From Verrucomicrobiales bacterium (GTDB lineage Bacteria > Verrucomicrobiota > Verrucomicrobiia > Limisphaerales > SXTU01), in assembly GCA_005791875.1 (NCBI GenBank), contig SXTU01000003.1:1-37328 (forward strand): a DNA stretch of 37,328 nt, in the 5' to 3' direction. The translations under genes and the position numbers were made by a program. How positions within the stretch are numbered: position 1 is the first letter of the stretch; every line of letters starts with the position of its first letter. This document shows, one piece after another, positions 21,979 to 31,203 of the stretch. A model generated the notes under the pieces. It ran no database searches. It was not told the origin of the DNA and was given only the letters and a program-made list of their open reading frames with translations.

Positions 21979-23841
21979 TCAGCCCTTGTCCTGTGCGGTG
22001 GCCATCTCGCGCCGGTTGAAGACGATCATGCCGGCAAGCGCGAAGAAGCCGCCGACCAGCACCCAGACATTCAGGAACGCCAGAGCCAGCGTCGTCCATG
22101 ACACGCTGCGTCCGGTGCTGAGGGAATCAATCGGCGAGAAGGAGTTGATCATTGTCAGCACCTCGTCGGCCGCCTTGAAGATGGGCACCATGACGAAGTC
22201 CACCGCGCCGAGCATTCCCTCCGGCACGCCGGTATCGTGGTTCGTGCTGCCGAACGTGCCGTCCTTCACCACGGTGGCGATGGTCCCGCTGCTCAGGCCC
22301 ACGATGAGCACGGTGACGGAGAAAAACGCCGCGACCGGGAACGACAGGTAGGATGCGCCCGCCAGGCCGATGGCAGCGAGCAGGCCGAGCCAGATGAAAA
22401 TGATCGTCAATCCGCGGACGAAGTTCAGCCCGAAGCTGCCCTCGTGGTAAAGCACCTCCATCCCCTCCACGAGATCGAAGAGCACGACAGCCTGGTTAGG
22501 ATTTCCGAACGTGATGTAGAGCAGTCCGTCCTTGTCGAGCAGGTCCAGGAAGCGTCCGTTCTTCACCGGTTCGGCGCTCGAGTTGCCCTTGGCGTCGAGC
22601 AGGTTGATGCCGAACTCGTGGAACGTGTCCGTGGTGAGAGGGCGGCTCATGCGGACGACCTTGGTGGAGTTCGGCGGACCAATCTCCCAGAGCGTGCCGT
22701 AGGTCTCGGGCTTCACGCTGTAAGCCGACGAGCGGAACTTCACGCGCAGGTAGATGGGCTTGTTCTCGAGCTGCCGACGCGCAAGCCCGGTGTCTATGAC
22801 CCACGTCCGCGTCGCGCGCGGCGGGACCGCCTGGAACTGCGACTTGAGAGACTCCTTCACGTCCTTGCGCACGGTGGCGAGGTCCGCGCCATTGGCGTTC
22901 GCGCCGATCTCCTTGATGCGCTCCTTGAGAATCCGCTCCACCTCGGCGTCGAGGTCGGGCGGGACTTCCTTGAGCGAGCCGCGCGCGATGAGCAGCTCGT
23001 TCTTCAAGATGGCCTGCTGCTTGTCTGGCAGGCTGGCGGCGCGCCACTGGACGAGGAAGAAAACGGCGAGGCCGGACAAGCCGAGGAGCGTGAAGTTCAG
23101 CCCCATGATGCCGAGCCATTTGCCAGCCCAGATCTGCCAGCGCGGAATGGGCTTCACCACGACCATCTGCATCGAGCAATCCTCCACGTCCCGCGCCAGC
23201 GTGCCGGTGGCGAGCCAGAGCGTGACGAGGCCAAGGATGGCCGTGACCGCGCTGAGACAATAGGTGATGACGATCTGCACGAGCCCGCGTGCGGTGCCGT
23301 CGTGCTTGAGCGCGAGCGGCAGGCCGACGACGACGAGCACAAGCAGCACGGCGAGCACGGGCAGGAGCCGGTAGCGCACCACGGCCTTGATGGTGAGGCG
23401 CGCGACGGCAAGCACTCGCTGAAGTCCCGCCGGCATGGTGAACAGCACGGGCGCAACGCCCAGCCGCCACTCGGCAGGGATGTTCTCGCCTACGGCCTTG
23501 AACTTTGCGATGGCATCGGCGGACGAAGTGGCGGGGACGAGGCCTTGGTAAAGGAAGCCGCGCTCCTGATAGGAACGGCTCAACAGGTAATTGGCGCGCG
23601 CGCCGAAGAAGGCCTGCAAGCCGACTCCAACGGCGATGAGCAGGCCTGGGTTTTCCGTGATGAGCTTGGTGGCGATGAGCGCGAGCGCCGCGTGAACCAC
23701 TAGCAGAGCAACGCCGGGAATCCACACGCGCCGCGCCAACGCCCAGACCCAGCCCAGAATCGCCGCTGGCCAAGAGAAGCCATGCTTCACGGCGGCGAGG
23801 CCCTGGTGCGGGTGCTTCAGGATTTCAAAGTGACTGGTCAT
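21979..23841 (-). CDS. ABC-2 type permease with N-terminal DUF2628-like region
   Basis: A 620-residue inner-membrane protein. The first 110 or so residues (HPHQGLAAVKHGFSWPAAIL, WVWALARRVW, then GARANYLLSRSYQERGF) look like the DUF2628 membrane family. The following part is an ABC-2 exporter permease: VRYRLLPVLAVLLVLVVVG, then the LWLATGTLARDVEDCSMQMV block with IPRWQIWAGKWLGIMGLNF, typical of NosY/ABC-2 proteins that follow a cytoplasmic ATPase. A large loop of about 200 residues (about 310-490) lies between membrane halves, and at least three hydrophobic segments end the protein. It lies between the ABC ATPase gene (57 nt upstream) and the FKBP-fusion gene (1 nt downstream). The cargo is unknown. 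Confidence 0.8.
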   Translation of the reverse strand: MTSHFEILKHPHQGLAAVKHGFSWPAAILGWVWALARRVWIPGVALLVVHAALALIATKLITENPGLLIAVGVGLQAFFGARANYLLSRSYQERGFLYQGLVPATSSADAIAKFKAVGENIPAEWRLGVAPVLFTMPAGLQRVLAVARLTIKAVVRYRLLPVLAVLLVLVVVGLPLALKHDGTARGLVQIVITYCLSAVTAILGLVTLWLATGTLARDVEDCSMQMVVVKPIPRWQIWAGKWLGIMGLNFTLLGLSGLAVFFLVQWRAASLPDKQQAILKNELLIARGSLKEVPPDLDAEVERILKERIKEIGANANGADLATVRKDVKESLKSQFQAVPPRATRTWVIDTGLARRQLENKPIYLRVKFRSSAYSVKPETYGTLWEIGPPNSTKVVRMSRPLTTDTFHEFGINLLDAKGNSSAEPVKNGRFLDLLDKDGLLYITFGNPNQAVVLFDLVEGMEVLYHEGSFGLNFVRGLTIIFIWLGLLAAIGLAGASYLSFPVAAFFSVTVLIVGLSSGTIATVVKDGTFGSTNHDTGVPEGMLGAVDFVMVPIFKAADEVLTMINSFSPIDSLSTGRSVSWTTLALAFLNVWVLVGGFFALAGMIVFNRREMATAQDKG

Positions 23842-23898
23842 GCGACGTTCACGCGAGGAAGCAACTGGCACACGCGGGCGTATGGAGTGCGGTGTTGC

Positions 23899-25113
23899 TC
23901 ATGCCTTGGGCTTGCCCAGCAGGTTGGCGAGCTTCTCGTTCGCCTTTGCCGCATCGAGGACGGGCTTCGCGGCGACTTCGACGTTTGGCTCGGGAGCGGC
24001 TGGAGCCGGGGCGGTGAGGGCGGCGAGTTTCTTCTGGGCCTCGACTTCAGCCGCCGTCGGGACCACGACGACCGGCGCGGGAGCTTCCGCAACCGGCGCA
24101 GCGGCGACCAGTCGGTCCAGCACACGGGCCTGCTGCTGCGCTCCGGCCTCCGCCCCGCCCCGCAAGTATTCGGCAACCTGGCTGCCGGAGGTCGCGCCGG
24201 AGGTGTTTTGCTCGCTGGCGCGCGCACGGTTCACTACGCCGAGAAAGTAGCTCTCCAAGTTCTGCGTCGGGTTATCGAGCTGGATGCGGTCGGCAGCAAC
24301 GTCACGGCGGATGGTGCCGAGGATGTTCTCCATCGCCTCGCGCGGCAGCATGGGGAAGGTGATGCGGACGGAACTACGCTCGGTGAGCAATTCCTTGAGC
24401 GTGCCGTCGGCCTGAATCTTGCCGCCGTAGTAAATCACCACGCGGTCGCACACGTCCTCCACATCGCTGAGAAGATGGCTGGAGAGAATGACCGTCTTGC
24501 CGCGGTTCTTCAGCGCGAGGATGACGTCCTTCACCTCGCGGCAACCCAGCGGGTCGAGGCCGGCGGTCGGCTCGTCGAGGATGACGAGGTCAGGGTCGTT
24601 GATGAGCGCCTGCGCCAGGCCGATGCGGCGCTGCATGCCCTTGGAGAACTCGCCCACCGTGCGGCTGCGGACTTGGTTGAGGCCGACCATCTCGAGGAGT
24701 TGCTCGGTGCGCTGGTCGCGCTGCTCGGGCGGGAGTTGGAAGAGGTTGCCGAAGAAGTCGAGCGTCTCGCGGGAGTCGAGATACTTGTAGAGGTAGCTCT
24801 CCTCCGGCAGGTAGCCGATGCGCGCCTTGGTCTTCACGTGGCGCGGCGAGTGGCCGAAAATCTCGATGTGGCCCTTGGTCGGGTAGAGCAGGCCCAGCAG
24901 CATCTTGATGGTGGTGGACTTGCCGGAGCCGTTGGGTCCGAGCAGGCCGAAGACCTCGCCGCGCCGGACCTCGAAGTTCACGGTGTCCACGGCGCGCGCC
25001 TTGGGCCGGCCCCAGAAATCCGTAAAGACCTTGGTGAGCCCGCGCACGGAGATGACGGCCTCGGTGGAGGTGCGCGCGGCGGCTTCGGGCTGGAGGGTGT
25101 CGAGGACGGTCAT
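23899..25113 (-). CDS. ABC transporter ATP-binding protein with Ala/Pro-rich tail
   Basis: A 404-residue cytoplasmic ATPase that should power the adjacent ABC-2 permeases. Walker A is GPNGSGKST at 59-67, the signature helix is EFSKGMQRRIGLAQAL, and Walker B is DLVILDEPTAGLDP, followed by the switch His in ILSSHLLSDVEDVC. These are features of the CcmA/NosF-like exporter group. After about residue 300 the protein carries a low-complexity extension of about 100 residues rich in Ala, Pro, Val and Glu that is unusual for this family. The ATG at 25113 is chosen because the frame upstream is unlike the family. It is preceded by the metal ATPase gene (51 nt) and followed by the permease. Confidence 0.93.
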   Translation of the reverse strand: MTVLDTLQPEAAARTSTEAVISVRGLTKVFTDFWGRPKARAVDTVNFEVRRGEVFGLLGPNGSGKSTTIKMLLGLLYPTKGHIEIFGHSPRHVKTKARIGYLPEESYLYKYLDSRETLDFFGNLFQLPPEQRDQRTEQLLEMVGLNQVRSRTVGEFSKGMQRRIGLAQALINDPDLVILDEPTAGLDPLGCREVKDVILALKNRGKTVILSSHLLSDVEDVCDRVVIYYGGKIQADGTLKELLTERSSVRITFPMLPREAMENILGTIRRDVAADRIQLDNPTQNLESYFLGVVNRARASEQNTSGATSGSQVAEYLRGGAEAGAQQQARVLDRLVAAAPVAEAPAPVVVVPTAAEVEAQKKLAALTAPAPAAPEPNVEVAAKPVLDAAKANEKLANLLGKPKA

Positions 25114-25164
25114 GGTATGAATCGAATCAGCGTCAGGTCGACGACGCACGTCCGCAGCGCGACT

Positions 25165-27186
25165 TCACGCCAGCTTCGGCTGCAACTGTCCAGCGGCTTC
25201 GTGCTTGCTGGCGCCGCCGGCGGGCGGCGGGTTCGCGGGCGCTCCGGCCTGGAATGGTTCGAGATCCTCGCCCTGGCGCACGAGGCGGGCGCTGTTGAAG
25301 ACGACGATGAGCGAGCCGGCGACGTGCATCAGCGCGGCGACGACTGGGTTGATGTATTTCAGCGCGGCCAGCACCAGACCGCCAATGACGAAGACGATGC
25401 CGAAGAGGAAGTTCTGGTTGATGACGCTGCGGGTCATGCGCGAAAGGCGGATGAGGAAGGGCAGGCGGCGCAGGTCGCTGTTCATCAGCGCGATGGTCGC
25501 GCTGTGGATGGCCACCTCGCTGCCGGCCGCGCCCATCGCGATGCCGAGGTCACCGGCGGCCAGCGCGGGGGCGTCGTTCACGCCGTCACCGACCACGGCG
25601 ACGCGGTAGCCTTTGGCGCGCAGGGCCTTCACATACTCGACCTTGTTCTGCGGCAGGCACTCGGCGGCGACTTCCTCGATGCCAATTTCCTTCGCCACGC
25701 GCGCGGCGACGGGCTGACGGTCGCCGGAGACCATCGCCACGCGGCGGACGCCGGTGTCCTTCAAGTCGAGCAACGCCTCCTTCGCCTCGTGGCGGGTCTC
25801 GTCCTGCAAGCCCACCCAGCCGATGCACGCGCCGTTGCGGGCGATGAAGAGCAGGCTGTAGCCAGCGGTTTCGTCCACGTCCACGGAGCCGAGGATGTCG
25901 CCGGTCACGCCGTTGTCCTTGAGCCATTGCGCGCGGCCCACGAGGACGACGGTCCCGTCCACGTTCGCCTTCACGCCGCGACCAGCGGTCTCGGAGAAGT
26001 TCTTTGGGTCGCTCAACGGAACCCCCGCCTCCACGGCGAGCGCGGTGAGGGCCTTGGCCGTGGGGTGGTTGCTGAACTGCTCGGCGCTCGCGGCGATGCG
26101 CAGCAGTTCGGCGGGGGCCGTGCCGCTCGCGGGGGCAAGGCGGCTCACGGCCAGCTTGCCGGTCGTGAGAGTGCCGGTCTTGTCGAAGACGAAGGCGTTG
26201 ATTTTCGCGGCGAGCTCAATGTCGGCGACGTTTTTGATGAGGATGCCGAGGCGGGCGGCGGCGGAGAGCGCGGCGACCATCGCGGTGGGAGTGGCGAGCA
26301 CGAAGGCGCAGGGGCAGGCGACGATGAAGACGGCGATAACGCGGCTCAACTCACCGGTGAACGCCCACACCAGCGCGCCGATCACCAGCACGAGCGGTGT
26401 GTAAAAGCTCATGTATTGGTCCACGATGCGCATGATCGGCAGCTTGGTCTTCTCGGCGGCCAAGATGAGTTCGCGCACGCGGTTGAGCGTGGAGTCGGTG
26501 CCGGCCCGGGTGACTTTGATTTCAAGGACACCAGTGAGGTTGATGGTGCCCGCGAACGCCTGGTCGCCGGGCTTCTTGTCCACCGGGAGAGATTCGCCAG
26601 TGATGTTCGCCTGATTGATGGAACCCTCGCCGGTGAGGATTTGGCCGTCGGCGGCCACGTTGTCACCGGGGCGGACGCGGATGACATCGCCGTTGGCAAG
26701 CTCGTGGACGGCGACTTCCTCTTCCTTGCCGCTGACGATGCGGCGGGCCTTGGTGGGCGTGAGCTTGATGAGCGACTCGATGGAGAGGCGCGCGCCCTCG
26801 GCGGTGCGGCTCTCGATAATCTGGCCCAGCAACATGAAGAAGCTCACGACGCCCGCTTCCTGATAGTGCCCGCTGGCGAAGGACGCGAGAACGGCGAGCG
26901 CGACGAGTTCGTTCGTAGTGAGGTTGCCGCGCTTCAAGTCCTTCACCGCCACGACGACGATGGGCCAGCCCAGCACGATGGCTCCGAGTCCCGCGCTGAG
27001 GTCGGCGACGGTCTTCCCGTTGGCCGTGAACCACTCGATGATGAACGAGTTGATGACGAGGATGAGGCCGAAGAGCGTGACGCCGAGCTGCTGCGTGGCG
27101 TGCTCGTGGTCGGTGCCGCACGAGGAGCACCGCTCGCCGTCGGTGTGGTTGTGTTCCTGCTGGCTGAGGAGGCTGGTGACTTGCAT
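25165..27186 (-). CDS. P1B-type heavy-metal-translocating ATPase
   Basis: A 673-residue metal pump. It has TGES at 196-199, the metal-site motif CPC at 291-293 (ACPCAFVLATP), the phosphorylated Asp335 in DKTGT, the NHPTAKAL His-Pro motif and GDGVNDAPALAAGDLGIAMG. There is no HMA domain; the short N-terminus instead has His and Cys (HNHTDGERCSSCGTDHEHA, residues 12-30), a likely metal-binding tail. CPC is shared by Cu, Zn and Cd pumps. The last membrane segments show a Lys (ALKYINP) but not the Asp/Glu-Gly of typical ZntA, so specificity is open. It lies 10 nt after the His-rich SPFH gene. Confidence 0.93.
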   Translation of the reverse strand: MQVTSLLSQQEHNHTDGERCSSCGTDHEHATQQLGVTLFGLILVINSFIIEWFTANGKTVADLSAGLGAIVLGWPIVVVAVKDLKRGNLTTNELVALAVLASFASGHYQEAGVVSFFMLLGQIIESRTAEGARLSIESLIKLTPTKARRIVSGKEEEVAVHELANGDVIRVRPGDNVAADGQILTGEGSINQANITGESLPVDKKPGDQAFAGTINLTGVLEIKVTRAGTDSTLNRVRELILAAEKTKLPIMRIVDQYMSFYTPLVLVIGALVWAFTGELSRVIAVFIVACPCAFVLATPTAMVAALSAAARLGILIKNVADIELAAKINAFVFDKTGTLTTGKLAVSRLAPASGTAPAELLRIAASAEQFSNHPTAKALTALAVEAGVPLSDPKNFSETAGRGVKANVDGTVVLVGRAQWLKDNGVTGDILGSVDVDETAGYSLLFIARNGACIGWVGLQDETRHEAKEALLDLKDTGVRRVAMVSGDRQPVAARVAKEIGIEEVAAECLPQNKVEYVKALRAKGYRVAVVGDGVNDAPALAAGDLGIAMGAAGSEVAIHSATIALMNSDLRRLPFLIRLSRMTRSVINQNFLFGIVFVIGGLVLAALKYINPVVAALMHVAGSLIVVFNSARLVRQGEDLEPFQAGAPANPPPAGGASKHEAAGQLQPKLA

Positions 27187-27196
27187 CGGGAGTTTA

Positions 27197-28366
27197 TCAG
27201 GGTTGCTTCGGCGCAGCCGGCTTCAACGGCTCGCGGTTCAAGAGGAGGCGCAGCTCGCGCGGCGTCCCATCGGTGCGCTCGACGATGAAATACTTCTCCT
27301 GCGCGTTGCCGAGGACGGCGGCCATCGTCTCGGTGAGGCGACGGTCGCGGAAGAGCTGCGGGTTGCTGGTGAACTCCGGCAGGCGCGCGAGGAAGTAGTC
27401 CGCGTCGGCCTTCGCCGATTGCACGATGCGCGTCGCGTCGGCGCGCCCGGCGTTGCGGATGGCGTCGGCCTCTGCCTCAGCCTTGGTGCGGGTGGTGTTG
27501 GCATCACCTTCGGCGGTGTTGATAGCCTTGCGCTTGTCGTTCTCGGCCTCGAGCACGGCGTCGAAGGCAGCCTTCACCTGACGGGGCGGGATGGCGATGA
27601 CATCGCAGCCGCGCGGGTCGAACTCGATGCCGAGGTTCTGCGTCGTGACGAGCGCTTGCACGCGGCTCATGAGCTTCCCCTTGAAACCGGCGATGTCCTG
27701 CCGCGTGGCTTTGTCCACGGTGAACTGGCCGGAGGCGTGGTGAAGCGCGTTGTTCAGCGCGTTCTGCACGAGGTTCGAGACGGCGGCGAACTGGAACACA
27801 TACGCCTCGGGGTCGCTGATGCGGTAACGCAGCGTGGCCTTGACGTGCATGATGTTGCCGTCGGCGGTGAGCGTGTAGCCGTCGGTGGCGGGGTTGAGCG
27901 TGGCCCCGGCGGGCGGTTCTTGGCCGGCGAGTTCCTGCTGCGGCGTCACCGGATACCAGCCCGCACTGGAGATGACGGTGTGGACTTGGTCTTTCGGGAT
28001 TTTGACAATCTCGTTGATGGGAAACGGGAAGGACCAATGGAGGCCGGGCTTGAGCAACGCCGCGTCGCCTTTGCCGGTGGACGCGCCGAAGAGGAGCTTG
28101 ATGGCGACCTCCTGCGGGCCAACGGTGAAAATGCCGGAGGCGAAGAAGAGGACAATGAGGCCGGCCATCACCACGCGAACGACGAGGAAGCTGCTCTTCA
28201 GCGCGTCGGACAGCGCCTGCGTGCTGGAGTCCTCCATCGGCGCTTCGGGTGTCGGCACAGGCGCGTCGCCGGGGCCGTGGGAGTGAGAATGCGCGTGATC
28301 GTCCGGCCCCGGCCCGTGGCTGTGGCTGTGGTCGTTCGGCCCGTGGGAATGGTCGTGGTCGCTCAT
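27197..28366 (-). CDS. HflK-like SPFH protein with His-rich N-terminus
   Basis: A 389-residue membrane-anchored SPFH/band-7 protein. Residues 3-32 are a His/Asp/Gly-rich tail (HDHSHGPNDHSHSHGPG and on), a likely metal-binding segment on the cytoplasmic side. A single membrane helix follows (about 60-80, VVRVVMAGLIVLFFASGIF), then the SPFH domain beginning VGPQEVAIKLLFG, with GLHWSFPFPINEIVKIP, and a long Ala/Glu coiled coil (DKRKAINTAEGDANTTRTKA). HflK and HflC form a cage around the FtsH protease in known bacteria; no ftsH is present here. It sits 10 nt after the HflC-like gene and 10 nt before the metal ATPase gene. Confidence 0.85.
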   Translation of the reverse strand: MSDHDHSHGPNDHSHSHGPGPDDHAHSHSHGPGDAPVPTPEAPMEDSSTQALSDALKSSFLVVRVVMAGLIVLFFASGIFTVGPQEVAIKLLFGASTGKGDAALLKPGLHWSFPFPINEIVKIPKDQVHTVISSAGWYPVTPQQELAGQEPPAGATLNPATDGYTLTADGNIMHVKATLRYRISDPEAYVFQFAAVSNLVQNALNNALHHASGQFTVDKATRQDIAGFKGKLMSRVQALVTTQNLGIEFDPRGCDVIAIPPRQVKAAFDAVLEAENDKRKAINTAEGDANTTRTKAEAEADAIRNAGRADATRIVQSAKADADYFLARLPEFTSNPQLFRDRRLTETMAAVLGNAQEKYFIVERTDGTPRELRLLLNREPLKPAAPKQP

Positions 28367-28376
28367 GACAGGCGGC

Positions 28377-29282
28377 TTACTTGGTGCCAGCGGGGCGAAC
28401 GAGGGAGTTGGTGGAACGGAGCAGGTCGAAGGGCGAGGAGTTCTGGTCGAGAATCAGCGTGGTCCGCTCCTTCGCGATGGCTTCCATCGAGGCGAGCTTC
28501 TGGAGGAACACGGCTAGTTCCTTATTTTGCTCCAGCGTCTTGTAGGCCTTCGCGGCTTCCTTCTCGGCCTCGCCCCGACTGCGCGTGGCCGCAGCCTCGG
28601 CGGCGGCGAGCTTTTCGCTGCGTTCGCGCTCGGCGGTGGAGCGAATCTTGGTGGCGTCGCGGTCGCCTTCACCCTCGAACTGCTTCACGAGGCGCTGGCG
28701 CTCTTCCTTCATGCGCTCGAAAACCTTCTGCGTGACGCTCTCGGGGAAGCCGAGGCGCTTGATGCCGAGGGATTTCACCTCCAGGCCGAATTTCTCCTTC
28801 GCCGTGCCGGCCACCTGCAAGAACATCTCCTTTTCGATTTCATCGAACTTGAGCTTGGCGGGGTCGGTGTTGATGAAGTCGCTGAAATTGTGCGTGCCGA
28901 CGGCGGCGTTCTTGGCGCTGCGCACGAGGCTCTCGAGATTGCGCTTCGCGTCGTCCACGCCGCCGGGGAAGCTGCGGTTGAACTTCTGCGGCTCGGTGAT
29001 GCGCCAGCCGACATAGACGAGCACGAGGACGTTGCGCTGGTCGAGGGTCATGGCCTCCTCGAACTTGCCCTCGAAGTTATGCACGCGGGCGTCGAAGCGG
29101 TGGACCTTCTGGATGGGCCACGGGAGCTTGAAGCGCAGGCCGGGCTTGATGACCGCCTCATCGGCCTTGCCGAAGGTGGTGAGAAAAGCCACCTCGCTCT
29201 CGCGCACCTGGAAGAGGAACGAGATGGAGCCAAAGATGAGGAGGATGAGGAGGCCGACGACGAAGGTTACGGGGTTGCGCAT
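28377..29282 (-). CDS. HflC-like SPFH protein
   Basis: A 301-residue SPFH protein of the HflC type. It has an N-terminal membrane helix (VTFVVGLLILLIFGSISFLF, about 4-23), then VRESEVAFLTTFGKADEAV, GLRFKLPWPIQKVHRFDAR and a typical EGEGDRDATKIRSTAERERS coiled coil (quoted in parts). The C-terminal LILDQNSSPFDLLR block is like HflC. It is expected to pair with an HflK-like partner in a membrane ring. Gene order here is long HflK-like, HflC-like, His-rich HflK-like. The spacers are 30 nt upstream and 10 nt downstream. Confidence 0.88.
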   Translation of the reverse strand: MRNPVTFVVGLLILLIFGSISFLFQVRESEVAFLTTFGKADEAVIKPGLRFKLPWPIQKVHRFDARVHNFEGKFEEAMTLDQRNVLVLVYVGWRITEPQKFNRSFPGGVDDAKRNLESLVRSAKNAAVGTHNFSDFINTDPAKLKFDEIEKEMFLQVAGTAKEKFGLEVKSLGIKRLGFPESVTQKVFERMKEERQRLVKQFEGEGDRDATKIRSTAERERSEKLAAAEAAATRSRGEAEKEAAKAYKTLEQNKELAVFLQKLASMEAIAKERTTLILDQNSSPFDLLRSTNSLVRPAGTK

Positions 29283-29312
29283 AGTCAGTGGGTCAGAAAG
29301 TGGCGAGGTGGA

Positions 29313-31199
29313 TTATTTCTTCGCGGGGATTTCCAAGTTCAAAAGGTCTTCGCGAATCTTGTCTTCGAGGTTGAGCTGAATCAGCTCCTGCGCGTTGGTC
29401 GTGGCGATGATGTATTTGCGGGACTTGGCAATGGCCTTGGCGTAGGTCTGCAAATAAATCCGCTGCGGATAGACTGTCGGCGCAGCGTCGAAGGCAGCCA
29501 TCTGATGCTCGAACTGCGCGCCAATCGCGCCAGCCTCGGCCACGCGCCGAACCGCGAAGGCCGCTGCGGTGTCCTTCACCTTTTGCGCCTCGCCCTCGGC
29601 CATCGCGGTGGATTTAGTCGCCTCGCCTTTGGCTGCAAGGGTCTTCGCTTCGCGCGTCTGCTGTGCGCCGATGACGGCCTCGAACGCCTCGGCCACGCTC
29701 ACCGGCGGGTGCACGTCCTGCAAGCCGACGAAGAGGATGTCCACGCCCAACTTCGCGTCGGCGGCGGACTTCTGGATGTTCGCCCGGAGCGCCTCGGCGG
29801 ACTTCTTCCGGCCCACGGACATGAACTCGAAGAAATCCACACTCACGAGATGACGGACGACCTCGCGGGTCGCGAGGCGCTCCAGCAGTTCGTTCGGGTT
29901 CGCGTGGTTGCGCGCCCAAGCAACGATGTCCTTGATTTGATACTGCACCGGGACGCTGGCGGTGATGAGGTTGGCGGGCGGCGCGGACTTCTCCCCGGCG
30001 GCGTTGGTGTTCGAGGCGCTGTCCTGTTCTTTGTTGGCGACGGGCAGGTTGAACTCCTCTTTGTAATGGCTCTTGGTCCAGACAATCGTGTTCTCCGCTG
30101 TCGTGCCGCCGAGGTCGTCGTCCTTGGTCACGACGCCGACGGTGAAGGTCTGAATGCGGTGGGATTGGAAGCGATACACGGAGTCAATCGGCCACGGGCA
30201 CTTCAGATGGAAGCCGGGGTTCAGGGCCGTGGTCCCGACCGGTTTGCCGCAGCGCTCCAGCAACGCCTGCTCGTCCGGCTCGATGAAGACGAAGCTGGTG
30301 GAAAGCCACAGCAGGCCGGACTGAATCAGCAGCAGCCAGACAAAGGCTTTTTGCAGGAACTGGAAGAACCACGTCTCGGAGACCTTGAAGCCGAACTGGT
30401 AGTCCAGCGCGTGCGCCGCCGTGGTGAAGACGCTCTCGGGCTGGCCCAGCAGACCGACGAGGCGACTCTCGTAAAGGACACGAGCCGCTTGGCCGCGGAC
30501 GCGGGGACGATAAATTTCGAGGATGAGCGTGAAGAGGTTTTCGACCGCCGCGAGCGCGAGAATCACGCACAAGGCGCGGGCGATGAAGATGTCCACCTTC
30601 GAGTGGCCGAAGTGAATCGCCACGATGCCCACCGCGGCGAGCAGGCTCAGATACGCGCCGAGGAGGAGGTAGCTGCCAGCGGGTTGCAGCAGCCGCTGGC
30701 CTTCCAGCCGCGCCACGTTGACCGAGTAGCGGCCGGGGAGGAATTGCAGGAAGAAGAGGAAGCCGAAGAACGCCGCCATCACCGGCAGGGAGTTGCGCAC
30801 CTCGCGCGCGTCGGGATTGAGCACCTGCTTGCCGAGCCACCAAGCCGCCGCCACTTGCAGCACCAGCAGCACGAGGCAGAACGCCGGCAACAGCCAAAGC
30901 TCGAACTGCTCGCGGGCACGCCGCGCCGGGAAGGCTTCCGCGTCCGTTCCGTCGAAGAGTGTTGTGCTGCGCGCGGACTTGGCCAGCTCGTCGAGTTCGA
31001 GCTTCTCCAGCTTCTCGCGTGCCTCCATCCGCATCTGGAAGTAGCTGAACAGCGCGACGAGGAAGCCCAGCCCCAGGAAGACGCTGACCACTTCGTCCGC
31101 GTAGGACGCCGTCGAGCGCGCGATATACGTGCCCAAGCCGGCGGCGGCGAGGGCGATGAGGAGGTTGACCAGCCCGGTAGGTTTCAAATTGCGTTCCAT
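29313..31199 (-). CDS. HflK-like SPFH protein with polytopic N-terminal membrane domain
   Basis: A 628-residue protein with two parts. Residues 1-305 hold about six or seven membrane segments (for example LVNLLIALAAAGLGTYIA, LWLLPAFCLVLLVLQVAA, SLPVMAAFFGFLFFLQF, WLLLIQSGLLWLSTSF). Residues 308-628 are an HflK-like SPFH domain (FVFIEPDEQALLERCGKPV, GFHLKCPWPIDSVYRFQ, RHLVSVDFFEFMSVG, DVHPPVSVAEAFEAVIGAQQ) with a coiled coil and an IATTNAQEL end. Ordinary HflK has one membrane helix, so the extra membrane domain is unusual. It starts 4 nt after the permease stop and precedes the HflC-like gene by 30 nt. Confidence 0.85.
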   Translation of the reverse strand: MERNLKPTGLVNLLIALAAAGLGTYIARSTASYADEVVSVFLGLGFLVALFSYFQMRMEAREKLEKLELDELAKSARSTTLFDGTDAEAFPARRAREQFELWLLPAFCLVLLVLQVAAAWWLGKQVLNPDAREVRNSLPVMAAFFGFLFFLQFLPGRYSVNVARLEGQRLLQPAGSYLLLGAYLSLLAAVGIVAIHFGHSKVDIFIARALCVILALAAVENLFTLILEIYRPRVRGQAARVLYESRLVGLLGQPESVFTTAAHALDYQFGFKVSETWFFQFLQKAFVWLLLIQSGLLWLSTSFVFIEPDEQALLERCGKPVGTTALNPGFHLKCPWPIDSVYRFQSHRIQTFTVGVVTKDDDLGGTTAENTIVWTKSHYKEEFNLPVANKEQDSASNTNAAGEKSAPPANLITASVPVQYQIKDIVAWARNHANPNELLERLATREVVRHLVSVDFFEFMSVGRKKSAEALRANIQKSAADAKLGVDILFVGLQDVHPPVSVAEAFEAVIGAQQTREAKTLAAKGEATKSTAMAEGEAQKVKDTAAAFAVRRVAEAGAIGAQFEHQMAAFDAAPTVYPQRIYLQTYAKAIAKSRKYIIATTNAQELIQLNLEDKIREDLLNLEIPAKK

Positions 31200-31203
31200 T
31201 AGA

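Noticed and set aside
19959-22019. Plus-strand open frame of 686 codons
   Set aside because: It is antisense to the FKBP-fusion gene; no motif supports it.
23782-27288. Plus-strand open frame of 1168 codons
   Set aside because: It is antisense to the ABC permease, ABC ATPase and P1B ATPase genes, all of which have clear family motifs. The translation is rich in His, Arg, Glu and Ala with no recognisable domain, as expected from GC-rich antisense frames.
27197-31199. Standard hflKC-ftsH regulator operon
   Set aside because: There are three SPFH genes rather than two, no ftsH, and the neighbours are a metal ATPase and ABC transporter genes.
28527-31202. Plus-strand open frame of 891 codons
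   Set aside because: It is antisense to the HflC-like and long HflK-like genes and shows only composition-driven sequence.
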